DNA of 64,000 bases from Azorinus chamasolen (lineage: Eukaryota > Mollusca > Bivalvia > Cardiida > Solecurtidae), in the NCBI GenBank assembly GCA_963576725.1, contig OY755241.1, positions 3,724,062 through 3,788,061 of the forward strand, written 5' to 3'. A program made the translations under genes and the position numbers. Under the pieces are notes generated by a model that was given only the letters and a program-made list of their open reading frames with translations, was not told where the DNA came from and did no database searches. Of the stretch, positions 1 through 12,400 are shown piece after piece. Every line of letters starts with the position of its first letter. The first letter of the stretch is position 1.

Positions 1-229
1 CTAGACGAACATTTATATAATGGTATATGGACACAGGAACTTTTGGTCCAGACAGACACTATTGAATAAGATCTACATTATTCCATACTCAAACAGAGCA
101 GACTCTGATCAGACGGCTCCTACAGGAGCCATCTGATCTGGGTCTGCTCTGTTTGCTTAAATCATCAAAAGTGTCAGATATGGGGGGAAAGGGTTATGAT
201 ACAATAACTGTACCGTTCATAGAGTTTAC

Positions 230-436
230 CTGGGATACATCTTTGAGTAGTCTCTCTTGCTTGGCTCTTTTACTTTCGTAGTCTTTGGTTTCCCGTCGTA
301 CAGCAGACAATTTCTCTGTGGCTTTTACAAGCTCAAGGCCTGCAATGTTTGCTCTCTTTTCCAGCTCTGAAGCCTCCTTGACTGTTGTCTCCAAACCGAC
401 TGAGGCCTTGTCAAATTCTCGCACTGTCTCCCTTGC
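230..436 (-). CDS. CNTRL: Exon 24: centriolin-type coiled coil, last exon in window
   Basis: 69 codons, phase 0 at both ends. Acceptor TTCTGCAG, donor CAG/gtaaac. VREFDKASVGLETTV, then a SELEKRA stretch, LVKATEKLSAVR, and KRAKQERLLKDV follow the same order and spacing as the human protein immediately after the exon 23 segment. In human centriolin several hundred further coiled-coil residues follow, so more exons are expected beyond base 1. Confidence 0.92.
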
Positions 437-3400
437 CTGCAGAAAATTGAGTAAAGTTCTTAACCTTATGAATGTTGGGACATACATATACTGACATTTG
501 AAAACAGTGTAGACCCAGATCAGAGGGCTCCTAGAGGAGCCCTCTGATCAGGTCTGCACTGTTTGTCATTTAAAATCCTCTATCAAATTTAAGCCTTTTA
601 CACTGAATGGACTCTATATTTCAACACAGATGGGCTATTCCACTTTGAAAATTCAGTGTTGACCGTGTTAAGATTTAGCTAAGTCTAAGAATTCCTAATC
701 ACTTTTGCAAACAAAACAGATCCATATGAAATACTGGGTATTAAGACATTTTAACATTATATTTTGAGCAAAAAAAGCTTTTTTATGGAACTGAAGTGGA
801 AGAAAAATAACTTCAGAAGATAAATTACTTATCATAATAAAACTTAATCAAGAACGTTAAAAGCAAAGCATAGTTTTAGATTGTTAACACTTCCAAATCT
901 AAGTAATCTTTGTCTTCAAAAATTGTTGTCTGCTACAGTTCTTAACCCTTTCCCTCATATAAACGTGTTTTCACGCATCTGCAAACAGAGTAGACCCGGA
1001 TCAGACGGCTCCTAGAGGAGCTGTCTGATCAGGGTCTGCTCTGTTTGCTATTGGAATTTGATAGATATGTTCCTTTGCTTTCTAAAATGGCTACAATATT
1101 TCACCTTCTATACTTCATTGTAACTATTTTATCCATGAATGTTCAGTAGGTAATGACATTTGGAATAAACATAGAACAGGGAAAGGGTTAAAACAGTTTC
1201 TTCCATTTCTTTTTGAAAAATAAAAACTAATGTCAAATAATATGGATTCTGATGAGACACTGAGTTATTCAACATCTCATCAGGATCCAAACTGTTTGTT
1301 ATGAGGAAATCATATTATACTGAACTGCTGAACTTTTAAAAATGAAGCTGACAAACTCAGCAGATTAAAACTTAATATTTGTTCAATTACCTAACAGTTA
1401 ACCCTTTATTCCATGAATATTAATGTAAGAAATACAGACATCATGAATAATAATTAGATTAATGTGTGTTATGGTACATAAACACAGGAAATTTTAGCCA
1501 TGGCAGAAACTGCAGAATCATATCTATATCATTTCGTAAGCAAACAGAGCAGATCCTGATCAGACGGTCTTTTAGAAGCAGTATAATCTGTGTCTACTCT
1601 GTTTGCAAAGGCATAGAATGCAAAGGCATAGAAATGCGTAAATATGGAGTAAAGGGTTAAATCGGTACAAACTGCGGCTAGCAGCCCTTGCCCCATTGGT
1701 CTCACCTCATCTCTGGCATATTTGAGGTCTGTGTTACACTCCTTTAGTAGCCTGTCAGCCTCTCTTAGCTGGGCTTTTCTCTTGGCCAGAGTCTGTTCTA
1801 AGCACTTAATCTCATCTTTGATCATCTTCTTGCGTGAGTTCTCCATCCGCTCGTCAAAACTGTCCTCGTCATCCGCGTACATACGCATTTTTCTAGAACA
1901 CAGGAAGTTAGAGATACAGACTGTGTCTAGTTAACCCTTTCCTGCATGAATATTCATGTTATAAATAATGACACCATGAATATTAATTTGATTAATTTGT
2001 TATAATAGCTCACGGACACATGGAATTTTGGCAAAGGCAGAAACTATTGAATCATATCTACATTATATCACATGCAAATAGAGCAGACCCAGATCAGATG
2101 GCTCCTATAGGAGCCATCTGATCTGGGTCTACTCTGTTTGCAAAGGTGTAGAAAGGCATTAACCATTTACCTGATGAATATTCATGTAAAATTCAATGAC
2201 TTTATCAATATTCATTAACAGATTTTTTAGTAGCATATGAACATGGGAATTTTCGGCTCCCGGAAAAAACAAACCTGAATCAGATCTATAATAGTTTTAT
2301 TCTATAAGATAAACGGAGCACTAAATGATATATGGAGAAAGGACCAGTCAAGTCTGGACTAATAATGTACAACTGCCAGCTCACCTTTTCTTTTTTAGGT
2401 TGAGGTCTTTCTGGAATTCGAGCTCGTCACGGGCATTCCGTCTTTCAAAGTCTAGGACGTTCTCCTCAGCCTTTAGGTTCTTTAGGTTCTTCTTCTGTCT
2501 TTCTATGGCCAAATCTAGACCCTCAAGCTCATCGCGACGCTCCTGAAACAGTAATAGCATAAAGTTACTCATGTGTACACAGTCAAAGCATAAAGTAAAT
2601 TCTGTGTACAGAGTGATTGCATAAAGTAGGTCATGTGTACATGGTGATAGTATAAAGACGTGTATATAGGGATAGCATAAAGTCAGTCATGTGTACACAG
2701 TGATAGCATAAAGTCAGTCATGTGTACATGGTGATACTATAAAGTCGTATATATAAGGATAGCATAAAGTCAGTCATGTGTACACAGTGATAGCATACAG
2801 TAAGTAATGTGTATACAGTGATAGCATACAGTAAGTCATGTTTACATGGTGATAGTATAAAGTAAGTCATGTGTACACAGTGATAGCATAAAGTAAGTAA
2901 TGTGTATACAGTGATAGCATACAGTAAGTCATGTTTACATGGTGATAGTATAAAGTAAGTCATGTGTACACAGTGATAGCATAAAGTAAGTAATGTGTAT
3001 ACAGTGATAGCATAAAGTAAGTAATGTGTATACAGTGATAGCATAAAGTAAGTAATGTGTATACAGTGATAGCATACAGTAAGTCATGTTTACATGGTGA
3101 TAGTATAAAGTAAGTCATGTGTACACAGTGTCACAGTGATAACAAAGTAAGTCATGTGTATACAGTGTCACAGTGATAACAAAGTAAGTCATGTGTACAC
3201 AGTGTCACAGTGATAACAAAGTAAGTCATGTGTATACAGTGATAGCATACAGTAAGTCATGTTTACATGGTGATAGTATAAAGTAAGTCATGTGTACACA
3301 GGGATGCCAAAAATCAGCCATGTGTAAATAATGATAGCATAGTCAGTCATATGTAAATAGTTATAGCATATAAGGGTAGTCATGTGTAAATTGTGATAGC

Positions 3401-6400
3401 ATAAGGCTAGTCCTGTATAAATGGTGATAGCATGAAGTCAGTCATATGTAAAAAGTGTAAGCACAAAGTTGGACATGTCGAAACTTGAAACATAAGTTTG
3501 ATCACGTGTTAACAGTGATAGTATAAAGTCAATTATGTATGAACAGCGATAACAATGTCAGCTGTTTGTAAAAAGTGACAGCATAAGATCAGTCATGTGT
3601 AAACTTTAATAGCATAAGGCCAGCTATGTGTATATATGTGAAAGCATAGAGTCAATCATGTGTAAATAGTGAAAGTGAAAGTTTATTCATGTGCAAACAG
3701 ATTAAATTCAGATCAGACGACTTCTGTTGGAGCCATTTGATTAGGATCTGCACTGTTTGCTTATGATATAATATAGATATAAGGTGCCAAATTACCCAAC
3801 TGCCTACAAAGTTTGAGGTCAAAAATGATGTTACAATAGTTTTGACTGAATCAACAGACTGGTACATTAGTCCTTTAAATTCTGACTGTTCAAAGTGAAA
3901 TCATCCATTTTAGTTTAACCCTTTCCTTCACAATCGCAATCAGAGAAGACCCAGATAAGACGGCTCCTATAGGAGCCGTCTGATCAGGTTCTGCTCTGTT
4001 TGCTAAAGGAATTTGATAGTTCTGTTTCTTTACTTTCTAAAATGACTACAATGCTCCACCTTTCATATTTCATTTAAACTATTTTGTCCATGAATACTCA
4101 GTAGGTATTGAAATTTGGAATACACATAGAACAGGGAAAGGGTTAAACAGAGAAAGGGTGAATGATAAAGATCATTCTGTATGAAAGAGAAAATTTGCAA
4201 GAGGATCCTGGATCCTCAGAAGTCTCCTGTAAGAAACTCTCTGATCAGGATCTACACTATTTGCAAAATATGCTAGTACCATTTATTCCCATATTCAAAA
4301 GGTTAATATACTTTCAATATGCCAGTTAAAATTCTTGATCCAAGTCCATACTTTAATGGGCTTAAGGTTTTAAGTAAGTGGGATTAATTTACAATGAGGA
4401 TTTTACTCTTTCTGCACTGCGGGTGAAATCAAGACAACCTCTACACACAGTTTCTATTCAGATGAGGTTCTAAGCGACTCGAAATCTCATCGGAATCAAA
4501 ACTGTTTGAAACTCTGATTTTTTTAATTACTTTTTTTTAAAAACTAAACAATGAGGACAAAATATTATTTCAGAATTAAAGAAGAACATTTTTGATGACA
4601 AAATCTGCTTGGTTTGTGAAGAGTGAAAATCTTAAGCTTTTCTAGTACGTTATATCTGCTTACAGGTAGTGAAATAAGTAAATGGGAACAGCATTATTAA
4701 TCCCTAACTGTTTACTTCTTGAATATTCATCCAAGAAATAATGGCTTCACGAATATTAATTAGATTAATTGTTATAATAGCACATGGATTTAGGAATTTA
4801 GGGCCAAGGCAGAAATTGTAGGACATTATCTTTATCATATCATAAGCAAACAGAGAAGACCCTGATCATATGACTCCTATACTCTGTTTGCAAAGGCATA
4901 GAAAGGAATATTTGTGGAGTAAAGTGTTAACTGTTTCCCTGTTCAATATTCCTGTAAAAAATGACATCATGAATAGCTGATTTTTTATAATGACACACAG
5001 AGAGGAGACCAGATACAGAGAAACCTGAGCATGATACCCTACTCTTATTATCATTGATAGAATTTCTTTGGTTCTTTTAGATGCCCAGTGAAAAGCACTG
5101 ATACATCGGACCTCCGTTTACAAAGTCTCATCCGAAGGACTTAGAATCATATCTGTACTATTTTATAAGCAAACTGAGCAGACCCTGTTCAGATGACTCC
5201 TATTAGAGCCATCTAATCTGGGTCTACTCTGTTTGCAAAGGCATAGAAAGGCGTATTTATGGAGTACAGAGTTAATAAAATTATATATCAAACTGGACAC
5301 TTACTCCCAATTCTCCTTGTAGTCTCTTGATGAGGTCATAGTCATTGTTCTCCTGTAGTACTTCCTGAACACCCTACAAACACAACACAATCATATGTCA
5401 CATTATCTCCTACAAACACAACACATGTCACAGTATCTCCTACAAACACAACACATATGTCACATTATCTCCTACAAACACAACACATGTCACAGTATCT
5501 CCTACAAACACAGCACATATGTCACATTATCTCCTACAAACACAACACATGTCACATTATATCCCTAACGCAACACATGTTACATACACAACACATACTG
5601 TATGTCACATTATCTCCTACAAACACAGCACTTTATATTTTCAGAATGAGAAGGGTTAAAAACTGTCCCTATCTAGCTGACAGGTTTACAAAATTCCTTT
5701 CCATAAAAAGTATACCTTGTAAAAATTAATGTTCACAGGACACAGTCTATATCAGAGCTTAGACAGAATAGGATAACAACATTGATGTAATACCACTTGT
5801 TGGGCTGCCAAAGCAGCCCAATCTTATACGGCTTTGAATTTTGACCATTCGTTTCTGCATTCCTGTGTTTCTATAAAAGCCAATCTTTTTAATAACTATG
5901 GTTTACTGTGAGACAAGTTTTTATTTATTTATACATGTATTCATTTATTTTATTTATTTTGATTCATATATTTTTCTCAGCGGGGGCACACATTTTTGTC
6001 GGGGTTATTTCTTTCTTTTCTGCAATGTCCCAGTTTCAGTGAAAATGCTAGTGAATTAGGAATAACTGATTAAAATCACATTCCCAATCATAGCGGTCAG
6101 CGTTATTTAAGGGTTATAACGATGGCTTAGGAAATGTGAGGTCGTGGGTTCGATCCTCGGTGGAAGCACAATAATTTTTTTTCTCTCATTTTTTCTTAGC
6201 ACACTTAGTTTACGCTTTGGTAAAGTTATTTAGCTGAGACCTTTTACTCATGGTTTTGTTGACCGTTTTGCATATTTCACCATTGTGCATGAATTTACTT
6301 CATTTAAATGTATATCTTATACTAACCTGTTCTAAATTTTGGGATAATATAAAACTAGTGAAAAAGTTAATGGGCATTGAGTCGACCTATTCAAATAATT

Positions 6401-9400
6401 TCATTTAGACTGTAAGTATGGGAGTTTGTATGCCTAATGTGAACATCACTTAATGTGATAATGGTTTCTACGTCAGTGTGTTTCAGCAAATGAATAACAT
6501 TGATCTGCGACGTAATGTGTATTATTAGTGTCATACACAGGTATTATGCATCATGGCTCATTAAAACATTCCCCCGTTTCTGCTATTAATTTATATATTA
6601 CAGCCATGTTTTCCCAATGTATCTGTTAATTAAAAATTGTAACTAAACAATATTGCTCCCTCTTTTTTTCTATCCTGCTTAAAGACATGTTACGCAGCTA
6701 TTTTACGCTTGCATAAAACCTTGCTTGTCTCTTTTGTGCCAAATTTCCAATTGGTGTCTCAACCCATTTATGTTAAAACTTTTCAGAAAATGAAGTAAAT
6801 TTCAAAGGAATCAAACGGCAGACATAGAACTTCATGTTGAGACAAACAGTGAAGTCCCTCATCAGACACCACCTTAAGGTCAACATCTTGAAAAGGAAGC
6901 ATCTGATCTGGGTCTGCACTGTTTGTTGTGGTGCTTTTGGCAACACTGGGCATGAAAGAGTTATGTACAGTAAACCTCTCTAAACCAGAATTCTAGTAGA
7001 GAAGAATTAAGATGCTTTTAGGCAGGTGGCTGCTTAATGCAGGGTGAAAGTCATGCAGAAAGCTCCCAGAGGAGCTTTCTGCATGACTTTCACCCTGCAT
7101 TAAGCTGCCACCTGTCTCCAAGACAGCTATTAATACTAAATTTAACATCTGGTTTAGAGAGGTTTTACTTATATAATACTGGTACACATTACGAGAGTAA
7201 ACTAATCTTATCTGTGATAACTTTCAGTCTTTTTTCATACACAACAAATGATAACATACCTTTTCATGAGCAATTCTGGCTTTCAATTTCTTCAGTTTCT
7301 CCTGTAATTCTGCAATGTAGTCCTCCTGCAAACAAACAAAACAAAGACTTACATTTTTTAAATAATTATGATGCTGTCCGGTCTTCTTGCGCACCTAAGC
7401 ATGTATCTGTTTCTTTATTACAGATCAAAGAGATGCAAATTTTTTCATTATTATTTACCTGTTTACAAAAACCTACCAGGTATATAATTACATAAACATT
7501 TTTTGGAAATAACTCCCTGAACCACACTGTACAACGCCGTAAACATGCTTACCACCATGTTTTATCCCAGCGTTCAACTGTCCGGTGATCTTGCGCACAT
7601 GGAATTTGCAAGGGGGAAATGGGATTGAATACTACTTTAGCACTTGGAATATTGTTTTAAAAAGTGTTGTATTGATCATTCATTCTGACTGGACACACAA
7701 TTCTGGAATAATTATTACACACCGGCACATATAGGAAAATAGGTCAGTGGACATCTTGACTTGACTGTACATTGTATATGAATAAATAATGTTTATGCAT
7801 AATAATTAGGATGACGAGTTAATGAAGGATGAAGAGTTAACCCTTTCCTTCATGAATATTCATGTTAGAAATCATGAATGTATGACTATTAATGATTAGC
7901 GGAATTTTATAATGGCATCAAGAACATGGGAATTTTTTAACAGAGCACAGACTGTAGAATCAAAGTTATACTATTTCATTGCAAACTGAGCAGACCCAGA
8001 TCAGATGGATCCTAAAAGAGCTGCCTGATCTGGATCTAACCAGGAATCTTTTGTCAGCGCAAAAAATGCATTCCACTACAGTCTATATTGAACATTTTCT
8101 AATTATAATTTTCAGTTTCAAATATATTACCCCTTTCCCTGTTCTATGTTTATTCCAAATATCAATACCTACTGAATATTCATGGACAAAATGGTTATAA
8201 TGAAATATGGAAGGTGGAATACTGTAGCCATTTTAGAAAGTAAAGAAACAGATCTATCAAATTCCATTAGCAAACAGAGCAGACCCTGATCAGATGGCTC
8301 CTATAGAAACCATCTGATATGGGTCTACTCTGTTTGCAAATGCATGAAAACACTTTTATCATTCTATATGAAGGAAAAGGTTAAATTAAATAACCTGTTT
8401 TTATTTGTACAGTTGAATGTAAGTTGAACAATAGTGAATTACTGTTTGAAATATTCAGTCACATCAAAAGTTGATGGACGGACAGAAAGACGGACAGAAA
8501 ATGTGATTCCTATAGGGATCCTACATTTTCAATGCATTGGGCCCTAATAACAAATACATGTACATAAATAGATGAAGGACTGTATTCAAGTACCGGGTAC
8601 TGAAATCGTCTTTGCAGCCAAAGCCTATGTTGTGACAAATCTTTAGATATTCTCAAAGAGACGATTATAAAAGTTGTCACGTACAACATAAGAGTAATAA
8701 AGGAGCTATTGATTTATGCATCTTATTGAGACCTCTGTATGAATGCTTAATTCACTAAGTGCCTTTAATTTAGTTGATGCACAATAAACCCATTACCGTA
8801 TAAACTAATTATATTGGAAAGCCCAAAAGATACAATGGAATTTTTTCTAAATCTACAAGGGCCATACTAATTTACAATCGGTGAACTATGAAATTTGATT
8901 GTAATCTTTTAATAATGGACAGCTTATAAACCTTTCAATATTGTACTATAAAACTTTAGATTTGTCTGTAAATACATGTATTGTTGTCTGCTTCACTTTT
9001 TAACCCTTAACATTCCTCCATAAATAGATCTGACACTACAGTTTCTTAGTAACCAATACCAAAAAGTTCTGTGTACATATGCCATTATGAAAATTTCGCT
9101 GATAAATATTCATGATGTCATTATTTCTTATATGGATATTCAACAGGACAGGGTTAAGTTGTCCCAGCTGTCTGTGATCGAGCACAAAGCACAGCTGTAA
9201 AGTAGATCTATAAACACCAGTCACTGGACTTTCTCCTAAAATAATGAAGCGATACTGTATCTGAGCCTTAACCCTTTCCTTCATATATAAACGCGTTTTC
9301 ATGCATTGGCAAACAGAGGAAAGGGTTAAGGTACTTATAGCGTAGTGAAATAAACACTAAAGCCATGGGTATGTACAAGGTCCAAATAGCGGAGTAGATA

Positions 9401-12400
9401 TTCAATTAGCTCAGCATTTTAACCCATTGAATGGAGAAGTTTTCAAAAGGATAATTGATAATGGAAGAATCCATCCAGTATGACAGGATTATCCATGCTT
9501 GAGGAATTTGAATGACTTACACTGCACACCCTGATCAGAGCTGGAACCCTATGATCTGGGTCTACACTGATTGCAAGCATCAGTTAAGTCACTTCCAGCA
9601 TTGGTTCATACAATTTTGTCTTATGAAATCAATACATCTCGGGGTTCTGTGGCACGAGCTATAAAACATCTATCTTTATAGTTAAAATCAATCAGCTCGC
9701 AGTCAGCTATTGTTAACTGAAATATTAGAAGCTCAATAAAATCTATTCACCAATGAGCAATATTGATTTAAATCTATCATGCCATTTACCAACAGATACA
9801 CTATTTTACCCTTTCCTTTCAGATTTTAATGCTTTAACTCTTCCATTGACAGAAACATCTTTTCACACCTTTGCAAACAGTGTAGACCCAGATCTGATGG
9901 CTCCTGTAGGATCTGTCTGAGCAAAACTATTGTAACTCCTTCAAGGAGTTACAATAGTTTTGCACCAAGCCCTCCATTTGCTTATGAAATTATACAGATC
10001 TGATTCTAGTTTCTGCCCTGGCCAAAAAAATTCTGCATTCATAACCATCATGAAAATTCTACTAATTATTCATGTAGGAACTGTCATATCAAGGTCTGTT
10101 CCTTGTGCATATGGGATTATATTGGTCTCAGAGGTCCAGATAAGATGAGTAAATTAAAACATATTCAAGAATAACTTCTTTATTTCTCCACCAAACCCTA
10201 TGTTGTGACCACTCTTTAGAATCGTCTCAAAGAGACGATTCTAAAGAGTGGTCACAACATAGGGTTTGGTGGAGAAATGACAATTTTAGTACTTGAGTAT
10301 GTACGTTTATCTTTTAGTAATTGAGTATGTACGTTTATCTTTTAGTACTTGAGTATGTACGTTTATCTGTTGCTCTGGGTCTGATTCTTAGGTTTCTGCC
10401 ATGGCCAACAAATTAGATATTCATTCATACAGCATTATAAAAATTCAGCTAATAACTTTCATGATGTCATTATTTCTTACATAAATATTCATGAGGGAAA
10501 GGGTCAAAGGGCTGGTACACTTTAGAGTAATAGTCCTATACTTAGAGGTCCTAGCTCTTTACTCCATAAATATGCCTGTCCACGCCTTTGCAAACAGGGT
10601 CAGCTTAATTGTTTGCTTGTGAAATAATATAGATATGACTATATAGAATCTGCCATTGCCAAATATTTCCTGTGTTCATGTGCTATTGTAAAAAATAATC
10701 TAATTAAAATTCATGGTGTTATTATTTCTAACATGAATATTCATGGAAGAAAAGGGTTAAGATGGTGAATACATGTATGAAGTTTGAAAGGGATAGCTGT
10801 TCTGATGTTGAAACTAAGACAGCATTAAAGAAATTCTGTCGATTATTCGTATAGGAGCCGTCTGATCAGGGTCTGCTCTGTTTGCTTATGAAATTATAAT
10901 ACATCAGACTTCAGCTATCAAATAATTATATTCATGATGTCATTATTTCTTACATGAATATTCAACAGGGAAGGAGTTAAATAGAACAGGAATGTGTAGC
11001 TTTCTAATTCCATCTGGAATGCGGAGATTACTATTTGTCAGGCTTGTGAGCCTCTGAAATGATCGATTAGATTCTTACAAGCCTTGGCAGATAGCTCTGC
11101 AGAAACATATCTGACAATATTTTAATGTAAGCAACAAATATAAATGAATTCAAGCACCACAATCAAATGAAAAGCCTCTATCCATGCAAACACGAAATAC
11201 GAGACTTGACAAACAGTGGGGTACTTGATATGTTGACCGACTTTGTAGGCTCAATGTATGCAAACAATAATAAAATCATCCACAGTTGCTCAAACTTGTT
11301 CCTCAAAATATAGTTATCGAACAATTACCTACTCAAGAATCATCACATCGTGTTTTATTAACTTTTATGAAAAATGTCAAGGTTAACATATAAGCAATGT
11401 GAACTTTTTTCGCATTGCAGATCCACATGTATATTTATTTTTCTTTTGAACCTGCATTAGGTCGATGAGGAGAAACTGATAAAATTCAAACCTATTTCAA
11501 ATACTGTGTATTCATATAAGACCCTACCATTTATGAAAACTAATAAATTGAAGAAAAAACCCCCAAAAAACAGAATAAAAAGAAATTCATTGGTATGGCA
11601 TATTCTCATATTGGTATGAGAAGCATATCTGTAACTGAGCCAAAAACAGTATATCCCAATAAAACAGCTCCTACAGAAGCTGTCTGATTTAAAATTTGTT
11701 CTATCCAGTTTCCAAACATGTAAAAACTATAAAGGCAATACATGTATTATCATTAGTACCATTCCCTTACAGGCTATTTCTAGATCAAACCTCTTTGAAT
11801 AAATCTATCGAAACAGAGCATTTACTAGAGAATAGTAAATTTTCAGAATTGTACAGTTTTGAAACCATTGTGATAAATAGAGCAAAATGGAACGAATGCT
11901 CTATTTATCACAATGGTTTCAAAAAGTGACTTTTACATATATAGGCGTCAGAAAAGGAGGAAATGGGTGAAAAGGCGTGAATATTAGGGAATGGGCTAAA
12001 AGCAAAATTTACAGCCTTAATCTATATCCTAACGCAGTAAATCTTTTGGCAATACTTAATGCATTCTTACCACCATATCTAATGTTTAAACAACCTTATT
12101 TAGTCGAGGAATGGCAATCTATAGAAAACTTATGCTGATAACACTGTCAGTGAGAGGTGCAATAAAACAATCCTAAAAGATTAAAGTGCCAATGTTAACC
12201 AGCCCACTTAACCCTTTCCTTCATAAAGAATGCATTATCACACATTTTCAAACAATGTAGACCCAGATCAGATGGCTCCTATAGGATCTATCAGGGTCTG
12301 CTGTGTTTTTGACATGGTATAGATCTGATTCTACATTTTTGTCAAAGCAGAAAATATCCTTGAAAAGTTTACATTATAAAACTTTAGCTAATAAATATTC

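Noticed and set aside
2718..3044. 108-codon frame with a 31-residue periodic peptide
   Set aside because: Translation of the 31-bp minisatellite in one frame (3 x 31 bp = 31 codons); not a protein gene.
2551..5640. CRISPR-like direct repeats of about 30 bp
   Set aside because: The units are contiguous, without unique spacers, and lie in introns of an animal gene.
6115..6175. tRNA gene suggested by GTGGGTTCGATCCTCGG
   Set aside because: No acceptor or anticodon stem and no correctly spaced box A; more likely SINE remains.
7020..7110. Rho-independent terminators suggested by the many perfect hairpins
   Set aside because: The hairpins are MITE stems in a eukaryotic intron and lack the terminator context.
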